From: Amphibacillus cookii
GTDB lineage: Bacteria > Bacillota > Bacilli > Bacillales > Amphibacillaceae
NCBI RefSeq assembly: GCF_016908375.1
Contig: NZ_JAFBDS010000008.1
Location: 124,001-188,000, forward strand
Length of the DNA stretch: 64,000 nucleotides
Reading direction: 5' to 3'
Below the pieces are notes generated by a model. It was given only the letters and a program-made list of their open reading frames with translations. It did not search any database and had not been told where the DNA came from. Below, piece after piece: positions 36,567 through 45,738 of the stretch (the stretch's first letter is position 1; every line of letters starts with the position of its first letter). Position numbers and translations under genes: made by a program.

Positions 36567-37595
36567 TTAAAATGTAATACGCCTTTTTTCTTTTCCAGAT
36601 TGATAAATACCATTAATCATTCTTTGTGTGACAAGTGCTTCTTCTCCCGAAATATCTAACTTGGCATTTCCTTGCAGGGCATCGTAGAAGTTATTAATTT
36701 GCTTCACATGACTCACCCCCCAATACCCTTTCACACCAGAATCATAAGTGAATGATTCAAGCGGATTATGGTCAGCAATAAATGTCCGCCCATCATTCAA
36801 TGTTACTGTCGCCTTATCTGCGATCAGCTTAGCTAATCCGTTTTCACATGCTAGCTCAATTTCAACAGGTGCATCATAGCTGTAATAGTTAATCGCATGA
36901 AAAGCAGTAACTACCCCATTTTGATAAGCAATAACGCCTTCAGCAGCGTCTTCTACTTCAATTGATTCATGGGCTCGATTACTGATCGATGCATCAATAT
37001 ATTTCAAGTCACTGTCAATAAACCAACGCATCAAATCCATCGTGTGGATCGCTTGATCAATAATGACTCCCCCACCTTCTTTATCCCATGTCCCTTTCCA
37101 GTCACTTTGTTGATAATAAGCATCTGAACGATCCCATGTAACCGAGAGCTTGCCTGCCTGAATCCGCCCTAATTCTCCACTTTTAAGCATTGTTTTAATT
37201 AATTGAGAGCCTGGATTATAGCGATTCTGAAAAATGACACCTAAGGTAACCGCTTCTTGCTTTGCCGTGTTTACCATTGCCTCTGCGTCTTGGTAACGAA
37301 TGGCCATGGGCTTTTCTGTTAAAATATTTACTCCGCGTCGGGCTGCCTCTATGGCCACCTCCGCATGTAAATGGTGTGGTAAACAAATATGAATCACATC
37401 AAGCTGTTCCTTTTCAAACATTGCATCAATAGAAACATAAGCATTGCAATGATATTGAGTTGCTTTTGCTTCAGCACGATCCTTTTTTATATCGCAGACA
37501 GCAACAAGCTCAGCATCGTCCCTTTCAACAATTGAGGCCGCATGCATTGGAAAAATATTACCACAGCCTATAATTCCTACTTTAAACTTTCTCAT
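36567..37595 (-). CDS. Gfo/Idh/MocA family oxidoreductase
   Basis: This 342-residue dehydrogenase has the Rossmann start VGIIGCGNIFPMHA, the TEKPMAIRYQDAEAM motif and the GGGVIIDQAIHTMDLMRWF substrate region with the conserved Asp/His pair. It is about as long as its downstream paralogue, and different substrates or successive steps are likely. GAAGGAG precedes ATG 37595. It is the first gene of the sugar operon; a cre-like site lies upstream at 37612, and the divergent AraC gene (37742) is the probable regulator. Confidence 0.92.
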   Translation of the reverse strand: MRKFKVGIIGCGNIFPMHAASIVERDDAELVAVCDIKKDRAEAKATQYHCNAYVSIDAMFEKEQLDVIHICLPHHLHAEVAIEAARRGVNILTEKPMAIRYQDAEAMVNTAKQEAVTLGVIFQNRYNPGSQLIKTMLKSGELGRIQAGKLSVTWDRSDAYYQQSDWKGTWDKEGGGVIIDQAIHTMDLMRWFIDSDLKYIDASISNRAHESIEVEDAAEGVIAYQNGVVTAFHAINYYSYDAPVEIELACENGLAKLIADKATVTLNDGRTFIADHNPLESFTYDSGVKGYWGVSHVKQINNFYDALQGNAKLDISGEEALVTQRMINGIYQSGKEKRRITF

Positions 37596-37611
37596 GTCAA
37601 TTCACTCCTTC

Positions 37612-37625
37612 ATTAAGCGCTTCCA
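37612..37625. promoter_or_regulatory. Possible CcpA (cre) site of the sugar operon
   Basis: On the minus strand TGGAAGCGCTTAAT resembles the cre consensus TGWAANCGNTNWCA, with the central AAGCGCTT palindrome intact. It lies 17-30 bases upstream of the first dehydrogenase gene, so repression by CcpA in glucose is plausible. Confidence 0.5.
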
Positions 37626-37741
37626 ACTATTCAATTTACTTAATCAAATGAGATTACACCATTATATTAACGGCATATTGATTATTTTGATATAGATGAT
37701 ATGATAAAAACATATCCTATTTTGCTAAAAGAGGTAATTAG

Positions 37742-38506
37742 ATGAAGATTGGACATTGTGGTTATTCTTTTCACACACACGGTTATGATGAGACGAGAAA
37801 GGAAGGATTTGATTCCTTTTTAATTCGCCTACAAACAGAAGGACACGCTGAAGTAACGATTGATACCGAGACCTACCCTATTGACCAAGGCGATATCATC
37901 ATTGTACCTGCCCATCATCTCTATCGTTTAACCATTCAATCAGGCATACCAAGTGGCGATTTTCATTTATTCGGGAAGGGTGATTGGCTTAATCACTGGT
38001 GGAAGCATTTAACTCAACCTTTTCATGTGAAAATTAGTAATATCGATCAAATGACCACACTGTGGCGCTTTCTTTCTATTGAATTAAGGCGGCCTTCAGC
38101 TGAACAGAACCAAGAATTAATCGAGCATTTCTTTAAAAGTATTTGCCTAATGATCCAGCAAGAAATGGTTGCACAAACCGCTTTAAATCGACCTTTCGTT
38201 GTCACACGAATGATGCGCTATATCGAAGAACATGCGCTAGGTCATTTCACGATTCAAGATGTTGCCGATGATGTTGAATTAAGTGTTTCCCGTGCTGTCC
38301 ACTTATTTAAAGAACATACGAATCAAACCATGATTGGCTATGCTCAAAAAATCCGTTTAGCTGCAGCAATTAATCAAATGAACTATACCAATATGACGTT
38401 GGAGCATATTGCGGAGAATTGTGGTTTTGGTAATTACCCTTACTTTCATCGGGTCTTTAAAAAGGCTTATGGTGAAGCGCCAGGAAGATATAGGAGAACG
38501 AAATAA
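37742..38506 (+). CDS. AraC family transcriptional regulator
   Basis: This 254-residue regulator has an N-terminal cupin sensor (HCGYSFHTHGYDETRKEGFDSF to GDIIIVPAHHLYRL) and two C-terminal helix-turn-helix motifs (FTIQDVADDVELSVSRAVHLFKE and MTLEHIAENCGFGNYPYFHRVFKK). It ends GEAPGRYRRTK as is common for AraC proteins. AGAGG lies eight bases before ATG 37742. It is divergent from the isomerase/dehydrogenase operon and probably activates it in response to a sugar. The stop codon is the first base set of repeat copy C, so the element abuts the gene exactly. Confidence 0.92.
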   Translation: MKIGHCGYSFHTHGYDETRKEGFDSFLIRLQTEGHAEVTIDTETYPIDQGDIIIVPAHHLYRLTIQSGIPSGDFHLFGKGDWLNHWWKHLTQPFHVKISNIDQMTTLWRFLSIELRRPSAEQNQELIEHFFKSICLMIQQEMVAQTALNRPFVVTRMMRYIEEHALGHFTIQDVADDVELSVSRAVHLFKEHTNQTMIGYAQKIRLAAAINQMNYTNMTLEHIAENCGFGNYPYFHRVFKKAYGEAPGRYRRTK

Positions 38507-38826
38507 AACGAAACTTCAATCAGGGGGCGGAGGGCTACAGGATGTAGGTCATGCAGACGTGGGCCTACAGGATGTAGGTCATGCAGACGTTGCCACAGGA
38601 CGTGGCGGTCTTAGTCTGTAATCCTTTTCAAGGACGTGGCGGTCGATCTTTCCCACCCACTGTGGAACACAAGCTAACGTCTTCGCGTCCTGCGAAAACG
38701 CTTGTGTGACCAACATCCTGTTGACCCGAGTGAATCAGGACATTAGCGACCGTGATCATCCACCTCAGTCGATTTGCTCTACTCGCTATTTTGAGGTGGG
38801 TGTTTTACGGACCGTATCTGTGATAA
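38503..38826 (+). repeat. R1 interspersed repeat, copy C (longest)
   Basis: The element begins ATAAAACGAAACTTCAATC, and its TAA is the stop codon of the AraC gene. A segment of about 30 bases containing CTACAGGATGTAGGTCATGC is duplicated in tandem (38526-38590). Downstream are GCCACAGGACGTGGC, CCCACCCACTG, an extra hairpin ACACAAGC / GCTTGTGT (about 38667-38706), GAGTGAATCAGGACATTAGCG, the hairpin CCACCTCA / TGAGGTGG and the end GTATCTGTGATAAA. It is the most complete copy and is a good reference for the family. Confidence 0.88.
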
Positions 38827-38830
38827 AGAA

Positions 38831-38856
38831 GGAGAGCAAAATAACAATTGCTCTCC
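38831..38856. terminator. Hairpin after the MacB-like transporter gene
   Basis: GGAGAGCAA and TTGCTCTCC form a 9-bp stem with an 8-base loop, 18 bases beyond the transporter stop codon. The tail is only moderately T-rich on the minus strand. Confidence 0.6.
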
Positions 38857-38873
38857 CTCATGTGAATGAAATC

Positions 38874-41249
38874 TTATTCTGTTCTCAAAGCTTCAACAGG
38901 ATCTTTCTTGGCTCCCATACGTGCTGGAATCACACCTGCAATCAATGTGAGGATCATACTACCAACAACAAGAACTACAGCTGCTACAATATTTAAACTT
39001 GCCACATCCGCTATATCCGTTAATTGTTCGATCAAATTATTAATCGGAAGGATCAGTAGGTATGAGATTGTAACCCCTAAGGAACCTGCCACAAAACCGA
39101 CGATCAATGTCTCGGCATTAAATACACGGGAAATATCTTTTTTACGCGCGCCGACACTTCGTAGTATCCCGATTTCTTTTGTCCGCTCAATAACTGATAC
39201 ATAAGTAATAATGCCAATCATGATGGTTGAAACCACTAATGAAATAGCAGCAAAACCAACAAGGACATAAGTTACCGTATTAATCATATCTGTCATAATG
39301 TCTCCAAGCATCTCTGCTAAATCAATATAGACAATTTGATCTTCCTCATCTAAATCTACATTATAATCGTCTAAATAGGCTTTTATCTCATCCTTGCCCT
39401 CAAAATGGGTTGGATAGATATCAATACCCGTTGGTGTTGTAATCGCACCTAGACGTATCAGTGCTTGGTCTTTTGCATCGTCATTCTGAAAAGGGGTATT
39501 TGTCAACAAATCAATATCTGCATCCTCTTGTGCTTGGGCAATCTCAGAGCTTTGTGCATCTGCAACAATATAATCTGTTAATGCTTCTGGATAAATAAAC
39601 CCTTCTGAGAAATAACTTGTTGCTGCATCTTCTTTCACTCTTAAAACACCAGTAATAACAAGATTTTTCCCAGTCTCTTCTTCAAATAACGCTTCATAAC
39701 TGGTTGGGTTAGCCGGTGCAAAAAAACCATTCTCATCTTCTGAATAATACTGATCATTAGGAACAATCTTCAGTATTGATTCACCAATAAAATCTGTTAC
39801 GTCATAGCTTTCTTCATTTTCATCAAGACCAAGGTTATCAAAGAATTCAGCGCTTATTCGATTATAGCTATCGATAACAAGCGCAACCTCATCACTAGCC
39901 TCTGGCAACCGACTGTTCTCACCAATTAAATCATACATGTCTAAAATAAAGTCTTGATCCGTCGGCATCTCCTGCCAATACACACCACCATCACCGTTCA
40001 TATCAGGCATAGCCGCCGTCATCGCCTGTGATATCGTTTCAAACTTAACCACTTGATCATTTGCCTGTGCTAATAAATTAACTTCAACACCACGTGTATA
40101 AGAAATGTTATCAATTGCTTCAGGTATTTCCGCTTCCATTTGTTCCACATAATCAAGAAAATCATCTGTTAACAGGTTCGCATGGGCTGATAGACTGTCT
40201 GCATTATCATAGCGATATATAGTTGTATCTTCGGGATATTCTTCATAATCATCGTTATCCTCTTGATTCGGTGGACCCATCTGTTCAAAGTCAACTAACT
40301 GTTCATTTGTATCGATCATAATCGGGAAATTAGCCAATGTGTCACCTTGCATCACATCAAGCTGATTAGATAAACCATTTGATAGCGCTAGGACGAGTGC
40401 AACGCCGATAATACCGATACTTCCAGCAAAAGCAGTTAAAATAGTCCGTCCTTTTTTCGTTAACAAATTTTTAAAAGAGAGCGATAAGGCAGTAAATAAA
40501 GACATCGACGTTTTATTCCGTTTTTTGGCCTTCGGTGCCTCTTTATGCTGTTCATCTTCATCACCTGTTAGTGGATGACTATCTGATTGGATTTTCCCAT
40601 CTAGAAATCGAATGATCCTTGTGCTGTATGCTTCAGCAATTTCTTCATTATGGGTAACCATAATCACCAATCGCGTTTTTGCAACATCTTTTAGAATCTC
40701 CATCACTTGTGTGCTTGTCTTTGAATCTAATGCACCTGTTGGCTCATCAGCTAAAATAATATCGGGATTATTAACTAGCGCGCGTGCGATAGCCACACGT
40801 TGCATCTGTCCACCCGATAGTTGATTCGGTCGCTTATTAATATGCTCTTTTAAGCCCACTTCTTCAAGTGCTTTTTGGGCACGTTCTTTGCGTTCTGAAG
40901 TGGAAACACCCGATAAAGTCATCGCAATCTCAACATTTTGCAAAACAGATTGGTGAGTAATTAAATTATAGTTTTGAAATACAAAGCCAATTGATCGATT
41001 ACGATAGGCGTCCCAATCGCGATTTTTAAAATGCTTTGTCGAATTTCCATTAATAACAAGGTCACCTAAATCGTACTGGTCTAATCCACCAATAATATTT
41101 AAAAGCGTTGTTTTCCCAGAACCTGAAGGTCCAAGTATCGAAACGAATTCACTTTCTCTGAATTCAAGTGAAATTTGCTTTAGTACATTCAAGTAACTAT
41201 TTCCTATTTGATATGATTTATCAATATTAACTAATTTTAGTTTTCCCAC
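38874..41249 (-). CDS. MacB-like ABC transporter, fused ATPase and permease
   Basis: This 791-residue protein has a complete ATPase at ~1-230 (Walker [10 protein letters not shown]-loop [33 protein letters not shown]), TM1 at ~265-290, a large acidic extracellular domain (~300-650) and three C-terminal membrane helices with [19 protein letters not shown], the conserved FtsX-fold loop. Such transporters export peptides or lipids, or remove antibiotics from the surface. The gene lies directly downstream of a TetR gene with twin palindromes in its promoter, so it is probably induced by its substrate. A reduced paralogue is at 21386-22690. Confidence 0.93.
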   Translation of the reverse strand: MGKLKLVNIDKSYQIGNSYLNVLKQISLEFRESEFVSILGPSGSGKTTLLNIIGGLDQYDLGDLVINGNSTKHFKNRDWDAYRNRSIGFVFQNYNLITHQSVLQNVEIAMTLSGVSTSERKERAQKALEEVGLKEHINKRPNQLSGGQMQRVAIARALVNNPDIILADEPTGALDSKTSTQVMEILKDVAKTRLVIMVTHNEEIAEAYSTRIIRFLDGKIQSDSHPLTGDEDEQHKEAPKAKKRNKTSMSLFTALSLSFKNLLTKKGRTILTAFAGSIGIIGVALVLALSNGLSNQLDVMQGDTLANFPIMIDTNEQLVDFEQMGPPNQEDNDDYEEYPEDTTIYRYDNADSLSAHANLLTDDFLDYVEQMEAEIPEAIDNISYTRGVEVNLLAQANDQVVKFETISQAMTAAMPDMNGDGGVYWQEMPTDQDFILDMYDLIGENSRLPEASDEVALVIDSYNRISAEFFDNLGLDENEESYDVTDFIGESILKIVPNDQYYSEDENGFFAPANPTSYEALFEEETGKNLVITGVLRVKEDAATSYFSEGFIYPEALTDYIVADAQSSEIAQAQEDADIDLLTNTPFQNDDAKDQALIRLGAITTPTGIDIYPTHFEGKDEIKAYLDDYNVDLDEEDQIVYIDLAEMLGDIMTDMINTVTYVLVGFAAISLVVSTIMIGIITYVSVIERTKEIGILRSVGARKKDISRVFNAETLIVGFVAGSLGVTISYLLILPINNLIEQLTDIADVASLNIVAAVVLVVGSMILTLIAGVIPARMGAKKDPVEALRTE

Positions 41250-41301
41250 AAAATCTGTCCCTTCACTTGTTGTTAATAATCAGTCTATTTATTGTCCTTT
41301 G

Positions 41302-41916
41302 TTAGCTTTTAATCAAGCCATTTTTCAGCAACTTTAGTTGTTGCTGATAATTTTCATAAGCTTGTTCAATTGGCACTTGTTCTGCAAAAACTTCAATTAC
41401 ATTATGGAAGGTCACCACTAACAAGATTTTTATAACATGTCGTAATTCTTCTTTAGTAGAAATCGCTAAATGACTGTCCAATAACCGTTTCTCAAAATCT
41501 TCAAAAATTTTCTCGAAATCATCTTTTTTCTTATTATGCGTGAACGCCTGCTCCATCTTATGGTTCATATTAAGAAACACATTACGAAAAAACTGATGTT
41601 GCTCTTCATTAGAAATTTCACGCATGACCCCTTCAAACATATCTGTAAATGAAGCAAATAGATCACCCTTTGTCTGTTCAAGGCTGATCAGAAAGCGCTC
41701 TTTATTCTGTTCTCCGTAAGATTCTAACAGAAACAAAAAGGCATCTTCTTTATCGACAAAATATTGATAAAAACTTCCTCTCGGTATTTGTGCCGTTTTT
41801 ACAATATTTGCAATTGATGCATCATGCACAGGTACACGTGAAAATTCTTTTTTTAATGCATCAATCAATTTGGCTTGTTTCTGCTCATCTAAATTAAAAA
41901 AGGTTTGTTTCGGCAT
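41302..41916 (-). CDS. TetR/AcrR family repressor of the MacB-like transporter
   Basis: This product of about 204 residues starts MPKQTFFNLDEQKQAKLIDALKKEF; the helix-turn-helix is in ASIANIVKTAQIPRGSFYQYFVDKEDAFLFLLE (~residues 27-60). The C-terminal half is a variable inducer-binding domain with the FLNMNHKM region. GGAG lies nine bases before ATG 41916, which is preferred to the ATG at 41943. It is 52 bases upstream of the transporter gene on the same strand, and two identical palindromes precede it. Autoregulated repression of both genes is the likely arrangement. Confidence 0.9.
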   Translation of the reverse strand: MPKQTFFNLDEQKQAKLIDALKKEFSRVPVHDASIANIVKTAQIPRGSFYQYFVDKEDAFLFLLESYGEQNKERFLISLEQTKGDLFASFTDMFEGVMREISNEEQHQFFRNVFLNMNHKMEQAFTHNKKKDDFEKIFEDFEKRLLDSHLAISTKEELRHVIKILLVVTFHNVIEVFAEQVPIEQAYENYQQQLKLLKNGLIKS

Positions 41917-41941
41917 ACTTCTATTCTCCTTTCTAGTCAAC

Positions 41942-41958
41942 ATGACACAGTGTCACAT
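41942..41958. promoter_or_regulatory. TetR operator, proximal copy
   Basis: ATGACACAGTGTCACAT contains the perfect odd dyad TGACAC-A-GTGTCA. An identical 17-base copy lies 35 bases away. Both sit in the promoter region of the TetR-transporter operon. Confidence 0.82.
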
Positions 41959-41976
41959 TGCATAACACAAGAATAT

Positions 41977-41993
41977 ATGACACAGTGTCACAT
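41977..41993. promoter_or_regulatory. TetR operator, distal copy
   Basis: Identical to the site at 41942-41958. The 35-base offset is a little over three helical turns, so two dimers could bind on nearly the same face of the DNA. Confidence 0.82.
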
Positions 41994-42068
41994 GTCAAGT
42001 AAAAAGAATGCGTCTGACGAAAAAAGTAGAAACAGTGGTTCTACTTCCTAATCATCAAAATAAAAAAA

Positions 42069-42121
42069 TAGAGAAACAAGCGTAACCTTCATCATAAAAT
42101 GAAGATTGCGCTTGTTTCTCT
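42069..42121 (-). terminator. Long hairpin, likely terminator for the acetate transporter transcript
   Basis: AGAGAAACAAGCG and CGCTTGTTTCTCT form a long stem continued by CTTCAT/ATGAAG around a short loop. On the minus strand it is followed by ATTTTTTTATTTTG. It lies 225 bases downstream of the acetate transporter gene; the sequence in between (42122-42345) holds no gene that I can support. Confidence 0.7.
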
Positions 42122-42345
42122 AAGTAATGTGGGTCTATCTTTCCTCTTTTTTCATTTATTAGTTTTCCAAGGGTTTTATTTGATCTATTAAATTTTTAAA
42201 CGAAACAGACTCAAGCTAATCAATCTTCTTTTCATCTGCTATTTCTATCTCAATTTGGTATTTTAGTTTCTATTCCATTTCTCAATGTGAATCACTAAAG
42301 ATTCACCAACTAAAAAATCTTGATTTCAACCTATTAACATATTAG

Positions 42346-42954
42346 CTATTTAAAAATCCCAAATGGCTTACCAACAGGTAATACCGTTTTACCAAAGTGT
42401 GTATTTAATACGGCTGCTGCACTTCCATAAAACGATAATAAAGCAATGATCAATTCCGCCACAGCAGCAAGCATATGTGTGACATCATACATAATGCCAA
42501 ATGAGCTTAAGGCTAAACCAATAAATAGAAGATCAATAAAAACAAAAATGAAAAAAAGGACTTTATGTGTTTCCATTGCCCCTATTGTCATAAATATTGT
42601 AAAAATCAAGTAACCGATAAAAGCAACACCTAACTGCTGAGCATCAGCAGTTATAGCAAGTGTTTCACCAAGTGCTCCCATTTCAATAAGCCACGTCATC
42701 CCTACCCCAAACCAGAACAATCCAAAAGCACCAAAGGCAGTTGTACCAAAAGTATTATTATGCTTAGCATCTTGCGTAGCTGCAAATAACTGTGCCAAGC
42801 CACCTAAAAAGAAAGCCCATGGCAAAACATTAGAGACACCTTCTGTTAAACCTAATTTTTCTGATGAGGCTACTAATGTAACCATTGCTAACCCAAACAA
42901 TCCTAATGCTGATGGATCAGCTGTTGTAATCTTTATCTCTTTTTGATTATGCAT
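42346..42954 (-). CDS. Acetate uptake transporter, GPR1/FUN34/YaaH (SatP) family
   Basis: This 202-residue membrane protein has six hydrophobic helices. DPSALGLFGLAMVTLV near the start matches the family's NPAPLGL-type signature, followed by the conserved GGLAQLFAATQDAKHNNTFGTTAFGAFGLFW segment. Family members (SatP/YaaH, Ady2) transport acetate and succinate with protons. ATG 42954 has GGGAG eleven bases upstream. It stands alone between the TetR/MacB operon and repeat copy D. Confidence 0.93.
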   Translation of the reverse strand: MHNQKEIKITTADPSALGLFGLAMVTLVASSEKLGLTEGVSNVLPWAFFLGGLAQLFAATQDAKHNNTFGTTAFGAFGLFWFGVGMTWLIEMGALGETLAITADAQQLGVAFIGYLIFTIFMTIGAMETHKVLFFIFVFIDLLFIGLALSSFGIMYDVTHMLAAVAELIIALLSFYGSAAAVLNTHFGKTVLPVGKPFGIFK

Positions 42955-43170
42955 CCCTAATTATCTCCCATTTTAATAACTTGTCTTCGTCCAAGGCCTT
43001 ATTTATTTAACGCTGGACTTTAATTTATTTTTCTCTCTTACTACATCATTTCACATGAATGTCTTTACTAAGACTCACATGTTAGAAAAACTTGCATTTG
43101 GACTGAAACATGTTCACTTCCACACTTTTCGTAATCTGACCTTTGCCGATAACTTAGCCATCATATCTGC

Positions 43171-43309
43171 ATAAAACGAAACTTCAATCCGTGAGAAATT
43201 TCGTTCTTTCTCCCATGGATGGTTAGTTTAGTGAATCAGGACATTAGCAGTCACCTAAATAAATTGACCGCTACCCTCCATTTTGTGGCGGACGGTTATC
43301 TGTGATAAA
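43171..43309 (+). repeat. R1 interspersed repeat, copy D
   Basis: It starts ATAAAACGAAACTTCAATCC and ends GACGGTTATCTGTGATAAA. The outer stem is CCGTGAGAAA with TTTCTCCCATGG, changed on both strands relative to other copies. TTAGTGAATCAGGACATTAGC is present; the central hairpins are lost. The rest of the 42955-43419 gap shows nothing recognisable. Confidence 0.82.
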
Positions 43310-43419
43310 AAAGCACACCAGAATAATCTATCGGAAAGCTTAAACGATGTCAATGTCTATTCGTAATAGAACCGAACCTAACAACGCGCCCTATTCAAAC
43401 AGACCCATTGATTAACCGC

Positions 43420-44295
43420 TTACCTAATTATTTTTGAATATTGTTTTAGAGCAAGTTCGTCAAGGGCTTGTTCAGTAAGGCCGGTTACATCGATAATACG
43501 TTGATATTGATAACCTGTTTTTATCATTTTTAACGCTAACCGCTCTTTCTCTAATCTTTGTCCACTTTCAATACCTTGTATTAATAAGGCTTGTTCTTGT
43601 TTCGCTTTCTTTACATACCAACAGCGATGATCGGCGCTTAGTGGCTCTAACATGAATGATTCGATTGTATCCGAGGCATATTTAAAGAGTCGGTCTTCTT
43701 TTATTAATGGCAACCAGAATGATGGTTTCTGTTTTTTACCAAGATACTTGAAAAGTAACAACCATTTTTCAATCATCTTCTTAGGGGTTGAACTTAACAG
43801 TTTAGGTAATTCAAAATAATGGATGTTGATATTTGGTATGTATTGATCAGACTCATGCTGGTGGGTGACTTGATAGAGATTGTGATAAGCTGATGATTCT
43901 TGGAGTAAATTAAAATTTAAAATATTAATAATAAAGCTCTGTCTAATGAAAGGGTCATTTTTCTCTAGTGATAATGGGTTAAGATAGGGTGGTCCCCACT
44001 CATATAGTGATTGTTTATCATAAAAATCTTGATGACGTACCTGTATCTTCAGATCAAGATGTTTTTTCTGTAAAGTACGCGCTTTAACGGTTAAGCAAAT
44101 TTGGTAATCCTTTAACACACCATTTTGTTGCTCTTGTTGTGTATAGACTATCTCCTCCACACCATCTGACCATCCTTCTTCTAATGCCGCATTAATAAAT
44201 GAAATCAATAATTGATGCTGCATCGGTTGCTCTTGACAAAACAATTGTTCAAAAAGCACATGGATCGGTACATCCCTATCCAGTAAGTTATTCAT
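43420..44295 (-). CDS. Rpn / PD-(D/E)XK nuclease-transposase family protein with altered catalytic motif
   Basis: This 291-residue cytoplasmic protein follows the family plan: LFEQLFCQEQPMQHQLLISFINAAL at the start, HLDLKIQVRHQDFYDKQSLYEW in the nuclease core, FIINILNFNLL, and IHYFELPKLL ... MIEKWLLLFKYL. Members are usually mobile-element or recombination-promoting nucleases. In the core the expected (D/E)-x-(E)-x-Q stretch, commonly NIEMQ, reads DLKIQ, with Lys replacing the catalytic Glu, so nuclease activity is doubtful. Helical C-terminus. AAAAAGGAGG precedes ATG 44295. No partner gene is adjacent. Confidence 0.72.
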   Translation of the reverse strand: MNNLLDRDVPIHVLFEQLFCQEQPMQHQLLISFINAALEEGWSDGVEEIVYTQQEQQNGVLKDYQICLTVKARTLQKKHLDLKIQVRHQDFYDKQSLYEWGPPYLNPLSLEKNDPFIRQSFIINILNFNLLQESSAYHNLYQVTHQHESDQYIPNINIHYFELPKLLSSTPKKMIEKWLLLFKYLGKKQKPSFWLPLIKEDRLFKYASDTIESFMLEPLSADHRCWYVKKAKQEQALLIQGIESGQRLEKERLALKMIKTGYQYQRIIDVTGLTEQALDELALKQYSKIIR

Positions 44296-44413
44296 AGCTC
44301 TAACCTCCTTTTTGTGAACATACCATACACGTTGTTTTTTGTAAAAATGTTCCTTTTAAATGTTTGAAGCGATTATTAGTGAGAAAGCTCCTTTTTTTTA
44401 ATAACTATTCAAA

Positions 44414-44439
44414 AAAAGACTTCGATTTCGAAGTCTTTT
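44414..44439 (-). terminator. Terminator of the rRNA methyltransferase gene
   Basis: AAAAGACTTCG and CGAAGTCTTTT pair around a 4-base loop; the minus strand continues TTTGAATAG after a run of T. Confidence 0.88.
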
Positions 44440-44477
44440 AAATGATTACATTTAACCGTGTCTTTAAACCTATTCCA

Positions 44478-45671
44478 TTAACCATTCGTTAGTTTCTTAA
44501 TAAAAACAACTTTCAAATAGTTAGATTCTTTAAATTGCGGATGATATCGAAAATCTTCAGGCAATTGAAACGTTTCAACAAATTGATACTGTTCGTCAGT
44601 TTCACGAAAAGCTTTTGCAATCTTTTCTTTAAATTTTTCGATATTAAACCCACTAAAGTTTGTCGATGCAACGATCACACCTTGCTCTTTAGTAATCGCA
44701 ATCGCATCTTTAAGCAAACTGACGTAATCCTTTGCGACACTAAAGGTTCTTTTTTTAGAACGGGCAAAGCTTGGTGGATCAAGTATCACCAAATCAAATG
44801 TTAGTTGATTTTTAACAGCATAGTTAAAATAATTAAAGACGTCCATTGTGCGAATTTCATGTTTAGTATAGTCCAAGTCATTCACTTGAAACTGCTCAAT
44901 TGTTTTCGGTAAGCTCCGATTCGCTAGATCAACACTAACCGTTTTCTCAGCGCCCCCCATTGTTGCATAAACAGAAAAAGCACCCGTATAAGAAAAGGTA
45001 TTTAATACCGTCTTCCCTGCTGCATACTGTTCAAGTATTCTTTGCCTCACTTCCCGTTGATCCAGAAAAAGCCCTGTCATGGGTCCATCGTTTAAATCAA
45101 CAGCGAAATGAATGCCGTTTTCTTTAATAATAATCGGAAAATTTGCACGCTCTCCGGTCACAAAATCATCATCATCAATATACTTTCCACCTGCATCAAA
45201 ACGTTTTTTCTCATAAATCGCTTTACATACGGTCAGTTGTTGTATGGCATTTACGACCATTTCTTTAAATTGGTAGATGCCATCACTATAAAAAGTCATT
45301 AAGAAATAGTCAGCATAATAATCAATCGTTAAACCACCAATTCCGTCACCTTCTCCATTAAACACACGAAAAGCTGTTGTCACTTGACTTGAAAAAAAGT
45401 TAGATCGCCTTGCTAGAGCAGCACTTATTTTTTGAATGATAAACGACTGATTAATTTTTTCATCTTTATCATTGGTTAATAGCCAGCCATAACCTTTGTT
45501 TTCGCGTCCATAATAACCTCGACCAAGAAATTGATCGTGTTGATCAACAAGGTCAATAATCGTACCTTCTTCTTGTAATTGATCAATATCGACAATAGCT
45601 TCTTTAAATAGATGGGGATAGCCATTACGAAATTTATTGGCGAATTTGTTTTTTATTTTTACTTGTGTCAT
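44478..45671 (-). CDS. Class I SAM-dependent rRNA cytosine-C5 methyltransferase (RlmI/YwbD type)
   Basis: This 397-residue protein has an N-terminal PUA RNA-binding domain (VKIKNKFANKFRNGYPHLFKEAIV), the middle EEHD-like domain and the C-terminal Rossmann methyltransferase domain. Motifs are GLFLDQREVR, VLNTFSYTGAFSVYA (SAM-binding motif I) and the LVILDPPSFAR motif IV that contacts the base. RlmI/YccW methylates 23S rRNA at C1962; B. subtilis YwbD is the close homologue. ATG 45671 has AGGATGG upstream. Confidence 0.9.
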   Translation of the reverse strand: MTQVKIKNKFANKFRNGYPHLFKEAIVDIDQLQEEGTIIDLVDQHDQFLGRGYYGRENKGYGWLLTNDKDEKINQSFIIQKISAALARRSNFFSSQVTTAFRVFNGEGDGIGGLTIDYYADYFLMTFYSDGIYQFKEMVVNAIQQLTVCKAIYEKKRFDAGGKYIDDDDFVTGERANFPIIIKENGIHFAVDLNDGPMTGLFLDQREVRQRILEQYAAGKTVLNTFSYTGAFSVYATMGGAEKTVSVDLANRSLPKTIEQFQVNDLDYTKHEIRTMDVFNYFNYAVKNQLTFDLVILDPPSFARSKKRTFSVAKDYVSLLKDAIAITKEQGVIVASTNFSGFNIEKFKEKIAKAFRETDEQYQFVETFQLPEDFRYHPQFKESNYLKVVFIKKLTNG

Positions 45672-45738
45672 TGTTTACCATCCTATCTTTTTCTTTATTC
45701 TAAGTGATACCCTAAGATCAACAATTGGTTATATACGT

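Noticed and set aside
38409-38996. Small plus-strand reading frames in and after repeat copy C (38409-38621, 38706-38996)
   Set aside because: They consist of AraC out-of-frame sequence and R1 repeat DNA or the antisense of the MacB gene, without ribosome binding sites.
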